Made by a program: the position numbers and the translations under genes. The notes below the pieces were generated by a model, which saw only the letters and a list, made by a program, of their open reading frames with translations, had not been told where the DNA came from and made no database searches. A stretch of DNA of 64,000 bases from the NCBI RefSeq assembly GCF_043729335.1, contig NZ_JAYTLQ010000002.1, positions 248,001 through 312,000 on the forward strand, written 5' to 3'. This document shows positions 7,822 through 17,215 of this stretch, in pieces; positions within the stretch are counted from its first letter, which is position 1; each line of letters starts with the position of its first letter. This stretch comes from Crenothrix sp043729335 (GTDB lineage Bacteria; Pseudomonadota; Gammaproteobacteria; Methylococcales; Methylomonadaceae).

Positions 7822-9933
7822 TTATATTTTGCGTTTCACATCAGTAATATGAGGGAGCTGACCTATTTTACTCAGGACTTGGCTTAATTGATTGATATTT
7901 TCCACCTGTATGGTTAACTCCAGGGTTGCGGAAAAATCAGCATGGGTATTAAGCACAGCGTTACTGATATGAACTTTGGCCTGCGCTAAAATAGAGGACA
8001 CGTCACCCAGCAGATTTTGGCCATTAAAGGCATTGATACTGATAGGCACAGCAAAACTGGATTTTTGCTGACTCCACGCCACTGAAACAAGCTGCGCTTG
8101 TTTTTCAGATGCGAGATGTACGATATTTTCGCAGTCTTGCCGGTGTACGGTAATGCCTTTGTGATGGGAGATATAGCCAATAATGGCATCACCTTGCACG
8201 GGTTTGCAGCACAATGCAAAAGAGGTCAATATGTTATCGATACCATCAACAGCAATCATTGATTTGGCGGGAGCTACTGAAGCTTTAGTTTTTGGAACAA
8301 CAACGGTTTTTTCCAGCTCAGGCACTTTAAAAAATGCCGCTAATTGACGATGATTGATATCATTTCGTCCGATAGCTTCCAGAAGTTTATCATTATCGGA
8401 AAAATGAAAATGCTTGGCCAGCTCATTTAAATTGGCTAATTTTATCCCCAAGCGTTGCAGCTCTTTATCCAGAATATTTTTACCGGTCGCTATATTGTCA
8501 GCTTGCTGCTGGTTTTTAAACCAACTTTTCACCTTGCTAATAGCGCGTGATGACTTCAAATACCCCAAGTGCGGATCAATCCAGTTATGGTTAGGGCCAC
8601 CGGCTTTTGCATTCAATATTTCTACACGATCTCCGGATTTCAAGGTACAGGTAAGCGGCATGATGCGGCCATTGACTTTCGCACCCCGACAACGATGCCC
8701 AATATCGCTATGAATGGCATAAGCAAAATCCAGGGGTGTCGAGCCTTTAATCAAATCCACCAGATTGCCTTTTGGGGTTAATACATAAACCCGATCATGA
8801 AATAATTCGCTTTGGAAACTATCAGCCAAAGTGTCATCAGGATTTTCTTCCAGCAGTTTACGCAACTGCGTGATGTTTTTTTCCAACACCGCATTTTGTT
8901 TGCCACCTTCCTTATACGACCAATGCGCAGCAACGCCAAGCTCTGCAAAATCGTGCATATCCTGCGTGCGAATTTGTACTTCGATGCGATTACCTAAAGT
9001 ATCTAAAATAACGGTATGCAGCGATTGATACCCGTTTTCTTTGGGATTAGCGATATAGTCATCAAATTCTTTAGGAATGTACTGCCAGATACTGTGAACA
9101 ATGCCCAGCACGGTGTAACATTCCGTTAAATTACCCACAATAACACGCACCGCCAGCAGATCGTACAGCTCATCAATGTCCAACTGCTTACGCTGCATTT
9201 TCTTCCAAATGCTATAGATATGTTTGGGGCGGCCACTGATTTCACTGCCAATAGCGACCTCTGCCAATTTGTTATCTAGCAGCGTGATGAAGCTATTAAT
9301 ACACAACTCTCGCTGCACACGGTTGTTGGCCAGTGATTTGGCAATGCTGCGGTAGGCCTGGGGATTTAAATAGCGAAATGCGAAATCTTCCAGCTCCCAT
9401 TTAAGCTGATGTATGCCAAGACGATTGGCAATAGGTGCATAGATATCTAAAGTTTCTTGAGCGATAAACAACTGGGTTTCGTGGGATTCCTTTGCCAATC
9501 CGCGCAAACGCAGCGTGCGGTAGGCCAGCTTGATTAACACCGCACGAATATCCTGAGTCATGGATAGCAACATGCGCCGTAATGTTTCTGTTTGGTTAGG
9601 CTGGCGCGTCATCTCTGGAGAGTAAACGTTAGATCGATTTAAAGAGTTAACGTTATCAACCAGGGTTGCTACTTTTATACCAAATACTTTGGCAATATCA
9701 ACTGGGGCACTGAGCTTTGCCAAACGAGGATCGCTTAACAATGCCGCCACTATAGTATTTACATCGACATTAAAATCCATTAAAAAAACAGCAACTTCAA
9801 AGCTTTGTGGGCGATGATAATGTAGATCTTCAGGAATTAAAGCAGTAATGTTTAAAGCCTGTTCTATGATTTGGCTATCAAAGCTAGAAAACCGGCTGAA
9901 AAGTGATGAGGTTGTCGCAAAGGTCTTTTTCAT
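7822..9933 (-). CDS. relA: (p)ppGpp synthetase RelA
   Basis: A 703-residue stringent-response GTP/ATP pyrophosphokinase. The N-terminal HD hydrolase domain is degenerate: where SpoT has His-Asp, this protein has SDP (ALLSDPRLAK), so hydrolysis is probably lost. The synthetase domain carries EFDDYIANPKENGYQSLHT, the acidic (EFDD) form typical of monofunctional RelA rather than the basic form of SpoT. TGS (VYVLTPKGNLVDL...ATPLDFAYAIH-like), helical, zinc-finger-like (CCKPV...) and C-terminal ACT regions follow in the usual order. The open frame extends to 10149, but the ATG at 9933 gives the normal start and avoids overlap with the divergent Wzz-like gene. Confidence 0.95.
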   Translation of the reverse strand: MKKTFATTSSLFSRFSSFDSQIIEQALNITALIPEDLHYHRPQSFEVAVFLMDFNVDVNTIVAALLSDPRLAKLSAPVDIAKVFGIKVATLVDNVNSLNRSNVYSPEMTRQPNQTETLRRMLLSMTQDIRAVLIKLAYRTLRLRGLAKESHETQLFIAQETLDIYAPIANRLGIHQLKWELEDFAFRYLNPQAYRSIAKSLANNRVQRELCINSFITLLDNKLAEVAIGSEISGRPKHIYSIWKKMQRKQLDIDELYDLLAVRVIVGNLTECYTVLGIVHSIWQYIPKEFDDYIANPKENGYQSLHTVILDTLGNRIEVQIRTQDMHDFAELGVAAHWSYKEGGKQNAVLEKNITQLRKLLEENPDDTLADSFQSELFHDRVYVLTPKGNLVDLIKGSTPLDFAYAIHSDIGHRCRGAKVNGRIMPLTCTLKSGDRVEILNAKAGGPNHNWIDPHLGYLKSSRAISKVKSWFKNQQQADNIATGKNILDKELQRLGIKLANLNELAKHFHFSDNDKLLEAIGRNDINHRQLAAFFKVPELEKTVVVPKTKASVAPAKSMIAVDGIDNILTSFALCCKPVQGDAIIGYISHHKGITVHRQDCENIVHLASEKQAQLVSVAWSQQKSSFAVPISINAFNGQNLLGDVSSILAQAKVHISNAVLNTHADFSATLELTIQVENINQLSQVLSKIGQLPHITDVKRKI

Positions 9934-10064
9934 TAAAATAGGGCGCGAATGATTCGAAAATAGTGAATAATCATGATAGGCTAGACTAACAATAGCGTAA
10001 GACAAGAGGGTTGTTTGTTCTACAAAACCCCATCTTTTAGTAATGGCAAACAAATTAAATAATA

Positions 10065-11150
10065 ATGAATAACGATAATAAGCAAGGCGCGAATCCCAGC
10101 GTCCCGCCACAATATTTTTACCCTTCTTTGGCTCAGCAACAGAATACAATTAAATTGATTGATCTGTACCGTATTGTGCTGAAACACCATAAAATAATTT
10201 TAACAATCCTGTTGATTTTTACAATTGCTGGCGTGGTCTCGGCGCTTTTAAAACCTGTAATTTACTCTTTTTCCACGACTGTGCAAATTGGCACTCTTTC
10301 CACTGCGGATAATCAAGGTAAGTCTGAGCTGATTGAATCTTCTCAAACTGCGCTAAATAAAATCATATCGGCTTATATCCCTTTTGTTTTAGCACAGCAT
10401 TATGAAAAGAACCCTTCTGATAGAGGCCGGTACACCATAAATGTAGTCGTGCCCAAAAACAGTGAAATACTTAATATTGAAGCAAGAGGAGCAATTAACC
10501 GAGAAACCGCATACAAACAATTAATAAATGATGTGGTTAAAAAGTTAATTGATGATCACTCCAGAATAACCATTTTAAAAATCAAAAACTTCGAAGTGGG
10601 CATCGCACATGCGGAAAATGTTTTGGCCAGCACCAAGGATAATGCCAAGTTAATTGCTGCCAACACCGAGCGCTTGAACAAAACATCTGAACTCTTAAGC
10701 ACACAGCTGAAAGAAAAAAAGGAGTTGTTGGCACATACCTTAAAAAATCGTGATAATGTCAACATTAACAATCCCACAGGTGCCATGAGTGTATTGTTAA
10801 TTGATAGTGAAATCCAGCGTTATCAACAAATGATTGATCAAGTCGAAAAGTATTTATTAATTGATTTAAATCAGCAACGTAATGAGCTTGAAAAGGCCTT
10901 GTCGGATAATTTACGTGCTCAAAATGATGAGCAAAATTCGATAGATCAGCTTAAAAATGCCTTGGTCAATATCAGTAATACCAAAGCAGTGGTGCCAGTA
11001 ATGACATCAACAGATTCTGTGGGATTAAGTAAAACAGCCATTATGCTTAGTTTTGTTTTATTAGGGGTTGCCATTGCTTTAGCAGCGGCTTTTACGTATG
11101 AATTTTTTCAAAGCGAAATGTTGAATAAAAAAAATGGAAGTAGTACTTAG
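10065..11150 (+). CDS. Wzz-type polysaccharide chain-length determinant
   Basis: A 361-residue inner-membrane protein with the Wzz topology. A short cytoplasmic N-terminus leads to TM1 at about 43-65 (KIILTILLIFTIAGVVSALL). A long periplasmic helical/coiled-coil region follows (for example ELLSTQLKEKKELLAHTLKN), then TM2 at about 327-350 (SFVLLGVAIALAAAFTYEF). Such proteins set the modal length of O-antigen or capsule/exopolysaccharide chains. No Walker motif follows, so it is not a BY-kinase fusion. No polysaccharide genes are nearby, which is unusual. It is divergent from relA; the shared 131-base gap must hold both promoters. Ribosome binding site is weak. Confidence 0.8.
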   Translation: MNNDNKQGANPSVPPQYFYPSLAQQQNTIKLIDLYRIVLKHHKIILTILLIFTIAGVVSALLKPVIYSFSTTVQIGTLSTADNQGKSELIESSQTALNKIISAYIPFVLAQHYEKNPSDRGRYTINVVVPKNSEILNIEARGAINRETAYKQLINDVVKKLIDDHSRITILKIKNFEVGIAHAENVLASTKDNAKLIAANTERLNKTSELLSTQLKEKKELLAHTLKNRDNVNINNPTGAMSVLLIDSEIQRYQQMIDQVEKYLLIDLNQQRNELEKALSDNLRAQNDEQNSIDQLKNALVNISNTKAVVPVMTSTDSVGLSKTAIMLSFVLLGVAIALAAAFTYEFFQSEMLNKKNGSST

Positions 11151-11483
11151 TCAATATTGATCTGTCGGTCAAATATTTTAAAAAACCATTCGTACCCAAA
11201 GGGCATAAATGAAGAGCCGTTCGACAAGCTCATGAGAGCCTTGTTGAACCATGAGCATTAATATTTTTTGATATTTTTTCATAAATAAGCGCTTATTTGA
11301 ATTAAAGAGCTACCCACTTAAAGAGTGGGGTATTTTGGCTAACGGCCAAAGTTTATCGTTTTTTATGGTATTGGGTTTGTATTTTTTCAGTCAGGCACTA
11401 CACTTTTTTTGAAAGCTTCACAGGTTAAGAGCCAATCAAGCTGGAGCATTCATCCTAAAGTTAACTTCTACTGGAAATACCCG
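11151..11483. other. Intergenic region with several inverted repeats
   Basis: No gene seen. It holds a REP-like hairpin (11219-11249: GTTCGACAAG / CTTGTTGAAC with one G-T pair), a perfect 16-base palindrome (11283-11298: AAATAAGCGCTTATTT), and a hairpin TTTGGC-TAACG-GCCAAA (11334-11350) followed shortly by a T-run, a plausible terminator for the Wzz-like gene. Confidence 0.6.
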
Positions 11484-11732
11484 ATGAAAAAATTACTTGT
11501 CTTACTGTCTTTGTGTGCTTGCAATGCTTTTGCCGCACCCGTTAATATCAACACTGCGGATGCAAAGACCATATCGGACTCATTAAATGGTATTGGCCAG
11601 AAAAAAGCCGAAGCCATCATCAAGTACAGGACTGAAAAAGGTCCATTTAAAGCAGCAGATGACTTAACCAATGTTTCGGGTATTGGCCCTAAAACAGTTG
11701 AAAAAAACAAAGCTGATATTTTGTTACAATAA
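11484..11732 (+). CDS. ComEA-like helix-hairpin-helix protein
   Basis: An 82-residue exported DNA-binding protein. The signal peptide (MKKLLVLLSLCACNAFA) is followed by a double helix-hairpin-helix ComEA domain: VNINTADAKT, LNGIGQKKAEAIIKYR and VSGIGPKTVEKNKADIL. Proteobacterial single-domain ComEA proteins bind incoming double-stranded DNA in the periplasm during natural transformation. The ATG at 11484 is preferred over a TTG at 11409 because it yields a clean signal peptide. Presence together with a type IV pilus set at the end of the window fits competence, but other competence genes are not here. Confidence 0.88.
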   Translation: MKKLLVLLSLCACNAFAAPVNINTADAKTISDSLNGIGQKKAEAIIKYRTEKGPFKAADDLTNVSGIGPKTVEKNKADILLQ

Positions 11733-12113
11733 GCTTTTATTTTCGACAAGCCATCTAACAGATCACCCCATTTACTTTACTGATGTGTTGCTGGCTTGCA
11801 TGGCATAAAATGGACAATGCGAGTACTTGTGTAATGGATGGGCTGTTGCAAGTACTCTCACTGTATAATTATTGACCCACACAGTACACACTCTATATTT
11901 TTCATGTAACGCCCCGCTTAATTAATAAATCTGATAATTCTTCCGTTTCAGTAGCACCCAGAAAACCAGTTTATATGGCGGATATACAGGCGTTGTGGCT
12001 AATATTTTACAGATATATCAAACCTAGCATTAAAATTTTACAAAGAGGTATCGTCGTTTAGCGCGTGTTCTTGTACACTCTATGTAAAGATTACACTCAC
12101 AGCGGAATTTGTC
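11733..12113. other. Intergenic region upstream of gspE
   Basis: No gene supported; two frames of about 30 codons lack ribosome binding sites. The promoter of the type II secretion operon should lie here, but I see no clear -35/-10 pair. Confidence 0.5.
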
Positions 12114-13799
12114 ATGGCTTATGATTTATTGTTAACTACCTTACAAAAAAAAGACAAGCTTTCTGTATCAGAACTAAAAAAAGTAGAACGTGTCAAAAAA
12201 ACGGCAGTTTCAGAAAGCTTACCGCAATTGCTGGTTAAATTAGGACTGTGTTCTGAGCTTGATGTCGCCGATGCCTTTGTAGAATCAGGGCAGTTTGAAA
12301 AAATTACGCCTGATCAATATCCTTTGGAAACACAGCTACCTGAAAACGTCTCTTTACGGTTTTTAAGGCAGTACCACGTCATTGGTTTAGCCAATATTGA
12401 CAACAATATTACTGTCACCATGATGGATCCTGAAGATCAGTTTGTTATTGATGCCTTAAAACTAGCAACCGGCAAAAATATTATTGCCAAAGTAGGCTTG
12501 CTATCAGAAATTGATGCCGCATTGGAAGTACAGTATGGTGAAGGCCGTTCAAAAATGGACAAAGCCATAGATGATTTAGGGATTGATGACTTCGACGAAG
12601 AAGATCTTGAGCATCTAAAAGATTTAGCCAGTGAAGCGCCGGTTATTAAAATGGTTAACCTGATTATGCAACGTGCCATCGAAACCAAAGCGTCTGATAT
12701 TCACATCGAACCCTTTGAGCAATCCTTAAAAGTCAGGTTACGTGTTGATGGTGTATTGAAAGAAATTGATGCACCCTCAGTAAAATCAACTGCTGCGGTC
12801 ATTTCGCGCATTAAAATCATGGCAAAACTAAACATTGCCGAACGCCGTTTGCCGCAAGATGGCCGCATTAAAGTGCAAATGCTCGGTAAAGAACTGGATT
12901 TACGGGTGTCCACCATTCCAACCATGTACGGTGAAAGCGTTGTTATTCGTTTGCTGGACAAAGAAAACACCGTATTGGATTTTAAATCGCTTGGCTTTGG
13001 CGGGCGACAGCTGGAACAATTTGTCGAAGTCCTGTCCATGCCGCACGGCATTATCTTAATTACCGGCCCTACCGGTAGTGGCAAATCGACCAGCATGTAC
13101 GCAGCACTTAAACAACTCAATACCTCCGAACGTAAAATCATTACCGTTGAAGATCCGGTCGAATACCAGATGGAAGGCGTGAATCAAATTCAAGCCAAGC
13201 CACAAATTGGCTTAACATTTGCCATGGCACTGCGTTCTATTGTGCGGCAAGACCCTGATGTGATTATGATTGGTGAAATGCGTGATTTAGAAACCGCGCG
13301 CATTGCCGTACAATCAGCGCTGACAGGCCATTTAGTGCTGTCCACCTTGCATACCAACGATGCCGCAGGTGGCGTAACGCGTTTATTGGATATGGGACTG
13401 GAAGAGTATCTGTTGACTTCTACGGTTAATGGTATATTAGCACAGCGTTTAGTTAGAAAATTGTGTCTGCATTGTAAAGACGCCTACCCTGCCTCACCTG
13501 AATTAATCAGCGAAATGAAGTTAAGACGCTTCATGCCAGAAGGTGATATTGTATTATATAAACCAGTCGGTTGCGGCTCCTGTGGCGGCTTAGGTTACCG
13601 TGGCCGATTGGCTATTATTGAATTTTTGCAGATGACAGATCCGTTACGTAAACTCATTATGGCGCATGAAGAAGCGGGCGCTATTCAACGACTGGCGATT
13701 GCCGAAGGCATGACCACCATGTATGAAAATGGCCTGCAAAAAGTGATGCAAGGCATTACTACGATAGAGGAAGTGTTGCGCGTGACCTCGGAAGCCTGA
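12114..13799 (+). CDS. gspE: Type II secretion ATPase GspE
   Basis: A 561-residue cytoplasmic hexameric ATPase that powers the type II secretion pseudopilus. The N1E domain (about 1-150) is followed by the PulE catalytic core: Walker A GPTGSGKST near 316-325, the Asp box ITVEDPVEYQ, Walker B VIMIGEMRD and the His box LSTLHTNDA. A four-cysteine zinc site (CLHC near 450-453, CGSC near 486-489) is characteristic of GspE and PilB. First gene of an eleven-gene operon; gspF begins one base after its stop. Full length. Confidence 0.96.
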   Translation: MAYDLLLTTLQKKDKLSVSELKKVERVKKTAVSESLPQLLVKLGLCSELDVADAFVESGQFEKITPDQYPLETQLPENVSLRFLRQYHVIGLANIDNNITVTMMDPEDQFVIDALKLATGKNIIAKVGLLSEIDAALEVQYGEGRSKMDKAIDDLGIDDFDEEDLEHLKDLASEAPVIKMVNLIMQRAIETKASDIHIEPFEQSLKVRLRVDGVLKEIDAPSVKSTAAVISRIKIMAKLNIAERRLPQDGRIKVQMLGKELDLRVSTIPTMYGESVVIRLLDKENTVLDFKSLGFGGRQLEQFVEVLSMPHGIILITGPTGSGKSTSMYAALKQLNTSERKIITVEDPVEYQMEGVNQIQAKPQIGLTFAMALRSIVRQDPDVIMIGEMRDLETARIAVQSALTGHLVLSTLHTNDAAGGVTRLLDMGLEEYLLTSTVNGILAQRLVRKLCLHCKDAYPASPELISEMKLRRFMPEGDIVLYKPVGCGSCGGLGYRGRLAIIEFLQMTDPLRKLIMAHEEAGAIQRLAIAEGMTTMYENGLQKVMQGITTIEEVLRVTSEA

Positions 13800-13800
13800 T

Positions 13801-15012
13801 ATGCCGTTATTTAACTATAAAGCCATTAATAATCAGGGTGAAACTGAAGACGGCGTAAAAGATGCTGCGGATGAACAGTCCGTTATTAAGGCCTTACAAG
13901 CGGACAACTATATTCCTATTCGCGTTACCCCGGTCAGTGCCAGATCCTTTTTGTTCGGCGGCGCCAAGAAAGGTAAATTAAACGCCAAGGAAATTGGCCT
14001 GTTTACCGGTGAATTGGCCGTGTTATTGGATTCGGGCTTACCTTTGGACAAATCGTTATCGGTATTGATTGACCTGACTGACGATAACGAACATCTCAGT
14101 AAACTCATTGGTAGAGTGCTGGAAAAGGTAAAAGGCGGCTCATCACTGGCCGATGCCTTAGAAAAACAGCCGGGTGTTTTCAGTAAGTTTTATTTGAATA
14201 TGGTGCGGGCCGGTGAAGCGGGCGGTAGTTTAGGCGATGTATTAATGCGTCTGGCCGAGTATCTGGAGCGCTCTAAAGAACTTAAAGATACCGTTAGCAC
14301 GGCGTTAATTTACCCCATTACTTTATTGGTGGCGTCCTTAGGATCTTTATTTGGCATGCTAACCTTTGTGGTGCCACAATTTACCGAAATGTTTGAAAAC
14401 TCCGGCAAAGAATTACCGGTTTCCACACAAATTGTCGTTGCGCTATCGGATTGGCTGCAAACCTGGTGGTGGGCATTGTTTCTGGTGATTTTTGCGATTT
14501 ATGCCTCTATGCGGATGCAACTGGCTAATCCGGTCAGTAAAAAAGCCTGGGATGGACGATTTTTAAAAATGCCCTTGGCAGGCACTATTATTTTAAACAA
14601 GGAAGTTGCCAATATCAGTAGAACCTTGGGTACCTTATTGGGTAACGGGGTTTCCATCTTGTCGGCACTGGTTATTGTGCGCGAAACCGTTGATAACTTG
14701 GTACTGGCAGATGCTGTTCACGATGCTTCCGAGCAACTTAAACAAGGTAAGCATATGTCTGAGGCCTTGCAAGATAAAGGAATTTTCCCCAAAATGGCCA
14801 TGCAAATGATTAAAATGGGCGAAGAAACCGGACGATTGGAAGAAATGCTGCTGCGGGTAGCCAATATTTACGACAAACAGTTGCGAACATCGATAACCCG
14901 TATGCTCGCTTTGCTTGAACCGGTTTTGATAATTACTATGGGACTTATGATTGCGGGGATTATGGTCGCCATTTTCTCGGCAATCTTAGGTGTTAATGAT
15001 TTAGCTTCTTAG
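13801..15012 (+). CDS. gspF: Type II secretion inner-membrane platform GspF
   Basis: A 403-residue polytopic platform protein that links the ATPase to the pseudopilus. It has two repeated GspF domains (about 70-190 and 270-395) and transmembrane spans near 170-195, 222-242 and 375-398. The typical signature GEAGGSLGDVLMRLAEYLE occurs in the first domain and GEETGRLEEMLLRVA in the second. The starting LFNYKAINNQGE is the normal N-terminus. Length is standard. Confidence 0.96.
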   Translation: MPLFNYKAINNQGETEDGVKDAADEQSVIKALQADNYIPIRVTPVSARSFLFGGAKKGKLNAKEIGLFTGELAVLLDSGLPLDKSLSVLIDLTDDNEHLSKLIGRVLEKVKGGSSLADALEKQPGVFSKFYLNMVRAGEAGGSLGDVLMRLAEYLERSKELKDTVSTALIYPITLLVASLGSLFGMLTFVVPQFTEMFENSGKELPVSTQIVVALSDWLQTWWWALFLVIFAIYASMRMQLANPVSKKAWDGRFLKMPLAGTIILNKEVANISRTLGTLLGNGVSILSALVIVRETVDNLVLADAVHDASEQLKQGKHMSEALQDKGIFPKMAMQMIKMGEETGRLEEMLLRVANIYDKQLRTSITRMLALLEPVLIITMGLMIAGIMVAIFSAILGVNDLAS

Positions 15013-15021
15013 GAATATAAA

Positions 15022-15450
15022 ATGAGACATACGAAAAATCGTACACAAACAGGTTTTACCTTACTTGAGTTATTAGTGGTACTGGGCATTATTGCGATGC
15101 TCGCGGGCATTGTTGGCCCACAAGTGATGAAACACATGGGCGAGTCTAAAACCAAGGCTGCAAAAGTACAAATAGAAGACTTGGCTGCAACACTGGATAT
15201 GTATAAATTAGATGTCGGTAGTTATCCTACCAGTGAACAAGGCTTGCAATCACTGGTGGAATCACCAGAAGGCGCCGCGCGCTGGAATGGGCCGTATTTG
15301 CGTAAAGGCAAAATACCGCTTGATCCCTGGAACCAAGAATATCATTACGTTTCACCCGGTGAACACGGAAAATTTGATTTATATTCATTAGGATCTGATG
15401 CAAAAGAAGGCGGTGAAGGCGAAGACAAGGACTTAGTTAACTGGGAATAA
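15022..15450 (+). CDS. gspG: Major pseudopilin GspG
   Basis: A 142-residue prepilin. The class III signal is cleaved between Gly11 and Phe12 (TGFTLLELLVVLGIIAML), with Glu at +5 of the mature protein. The body has the GspG hallmarks DLAATLDMYKLDVGSYPT, GPYL, IPLDPWNQEY and the acidic C-terminal loop that binds calcium (YSLGSDAKEGGEGED). It forms the main subunit of the secretion pseudopilus after processing by a prepilin peptidase, which is not encoded in this window. AGGAAT precedes the ATG. Confidence 0.96.
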   Translation: MRHTKNRTQTGFTLLELLVVLGIIAMLAGIVGPQVMKHMGESKTKAAKVQIEDLAATLDMYKLDVGSYPTSEQGLQSLVESPEGAARWNGPYLRKGKIPLDPWNQEYHYVSPGEHGKFDLYSLGSDAKEGGEGEDKDLVNWE

Positions 15451-15962
15451 TGCGCATTCAAAGGCCGGAAGATAATAAATCAAAAACAGGGCAGACTGCT
15501 TTTGTGTCGAATGCGTTAAAACCTAGCCAGGGTTTTACCCTACTTGAACTGATTGTTGTTCTGGTTATTATGGGACTGGGTTTTGCGGCCATCGGCATTA
15601 ATTTATCTTCCGGTAATGAGACTACCGAACTTAAAGCGACCGCAAGAGATATGGCTTCCACCTTGCGTTATGCTAAAGGCCAGGCGCAATTATCACATCA
15701 AGAAACCACCTTAACTATTGATTTTGAGGAAAACAGCTACACCGTCAGTGGTCGTGACAAAGTTTACGAAATCCCACAAACTATCGATACCACCATGCAC
15801 ACTGGCCAGAACGAATTAACCGATGGCAAAGGCAGTATCCGGTTTTTTCCGGATGGCTCTTCTTCCGGCGGCTGGATCAAACTGGAGCGCGGTAAAATAG
15901 CCTGGCGTATTGATATCAACTGGCTGACAGGACAAGTCGAAATTAAAGATGTCATCCCATAA
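15450..15962 (+). CDS. gspH: Minor pseudopilin GspH
   Basis: A 170-residue prepilin of the GspH/FimT family. It begins with an overlapping TAATG at the gspG stop. The leader is unusually long: cleavage would be after Gly28 (QGFTLLELIVVLVIM). The predicted mature part begins FTLLE, followed by a hydrophobic helix and the FimT-like DMASTLRYAKGQAQ segment. It is a tip or near-tip subunit of the pseudopilus. The overlap with gspI is 14 bases. Confidence 0.92.
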   Translation: MRIQRPEDNKSKTGQTAFVSNALKPSQGFTLLELIVVLVIMGLGFAAIGINLSSGNETTELKATARDMASTLRYAKGQAQLSHQETTLTIDFEENSYTVSGRDKVYEIPQTIDTTMHTGQNELTDGKGSIRFFPDGSSSGGWIKLERGKIAWRIDINWLTGQVEIKDVIP

Positions 15963-16347
15963 ACACCAAGGGTTTTCGTTACTTGAAATCCTGATTGCCT
16001 TCACTATTCTGGCATTCTCATTAACTATTTTGCTGAGAATATTTTCTACAGGGGTTAACTCAGCGGTAATGTCTGAAGAATATACTGCCGCTGTACAAAT
16101 TGCCGAATCCCTTATGGCCAAAACCGGCGTAGAAAGCAAACCGAAAAACGGCCAAACTTCGGGTGTAGAAAATGATAAATACCGCTGGGAAGTTTCGGTC
16201 AGTCCCTTTAATTTTGTAGTGGGTAAATTCCAGATGAAATCAACAGCAGAGCTGTTTAAAGTGGATGCAATAGTCAGCTGGGGCGATGACGACAACGACA
16301 GGCAAGTCAGATTAACGACACTAAAATTGGTCAATAAAGAACAGTAG
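15949..16347 (+). CDS. gspI: Minor pseudopilin GspI
   Basis: A 132-residue prepilin with cleavage after Gly8 (QGFSLLEILIAFTILAF). Its size, position between gspH and gspJ, and the GspI-type body (SLMAKTG, YRWEVSV) identify it. In the type II tip complex GspI nucleates assembly with GspJ and GspK. The reading frame starts inside the end of gspH, so translation is likely coupled. Confidence 0.92.
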   Translation: MSSHKHQGFSLLEILIAFTILAFSLTILLRIFSTGVNSAVMSEEYTAAVQIAESLMAKTGVESKPKNGQTSGVENDKYRWEVSVSPFNFVVGKFQMKSTAELFKVDAIVSWGDDDNDRQVRLTTLKLVNKEQ

Positions 16348-16349
16348 AT

Positions 16350-17060
16350 ATGAATATGCAGAAGGCACAGCAATATCCATGCTTAACTGCCCAAGGCTTT
16401 ACGCTGATTGAGGTACTCATCGCCATGACGCTATTAAGCGTTATGATGGCCATGCTGTTCGGCACCATGAAAATTTGTGCAGACAGCTGGGAAAAAGGCG
16501 AAAGTAAAGTGACCGATGTGAATGAAGTTGCCGTTGTTTATAACTTTTTTCAGCGCCATCTGAGTACAGCCCTGCCCTTGTGGGATGATTTTTCCTCTGA
16601 TCCCAATTCGGGGATTAGATTATTTTCTTTTCAGGGCAAACCCGATGGCTTGCAATTTGTATCGTATTTTCCGGCCAGTGCCGGTAAGACCGGCGCGCAA
16701 CTCATCAACATACAAGCGGCAAGAGATGATGAAGACGGCCAAATTCTCAATGTTGCTTTAACACCATTTTTCCCTTTAACAACAGGCGAAGGCTGGCAAA
16801 AAGAAGAGGTGGTATTGGTCAAGCGTGTCGCTCATTTTGAGCTGCATTATTTTGGTTCAGATGATCAGACCGGCGAACCCTATTGGCAGGATCAATGGCT
16901 GGAAAAAGAATTTCAACCGCGCCTAGTTAAAATAAAAATTGAATTAGATAACGGTATTTTTTGGCCAGAGATGATCTTCGACTTAAAAACGACTATTTCT
17001 GCTGAAAGTGCCGGACTTGCCACAGAAGCAGCGGTTAGCGCTGATAGTGCGCAGCCATAA
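16350..17060 (+). CDS. gspJ: Minor pseudopilin GspJ
   Basis: A 236-residue prepilin cleaved after Gly16 (QGFTLIEVLIAMTLLSVMMA). The beta-rich body with FQRHLSTALPLWDD and a C-terminal VKIKIELDNG resembles the GspJ tip subunit. It starts two bases after gspI. The C-terminal 20 residues are Ala/Ser-rich and look like a disordered extension. A 155-base gap with no evident signal separates it from gspK. Confidence 0.9.
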   Translation: MNMQKAQQYPCLTAQGFTLIEVLIAMTLLSVMMAMLFGTMKICADSWEKGESKVTDVNEVAVVYNFFQRHLSTALPLWDDFSSDPNSGIRLFSFQGKPDGLQFVSYFPASAGKTGAQLINIQAARDDEDGQILNVALTPFFPLTTGEGWQKEEVVLVKRVAHFELHYFGSDDQTGEPYWQDQWLEKEFQPRLVKIKIELDNGIFWPEMIFDLKTTISAESAGLATEAAVSADSAQP

Positions 17061-17215
17061 TAGATTGTTAAATATTGCCACCAAAACACGAAAGACATCA
17101 AAAAACGACTGATGCCTCAATAACGCAGAACTATTTAAGTTGCCAAAGCGCTGAGCATGAAATTCACACACTTATCTAACCCCGTCTTGTAACGCATGGC
17201 ACATAAAAGGCACAG

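Noticed and set aside
9934..10149. N-terminal extension of RelA
   Set aside because: It would overlap the divergent Wzz-like gene, has no homology to the family, and an ATG at 9933 gives the normal start.
11733..12113. Two ~30-codon open frames before gspE
   Set aside because: No ribosome binding sites and no recognisable motif.
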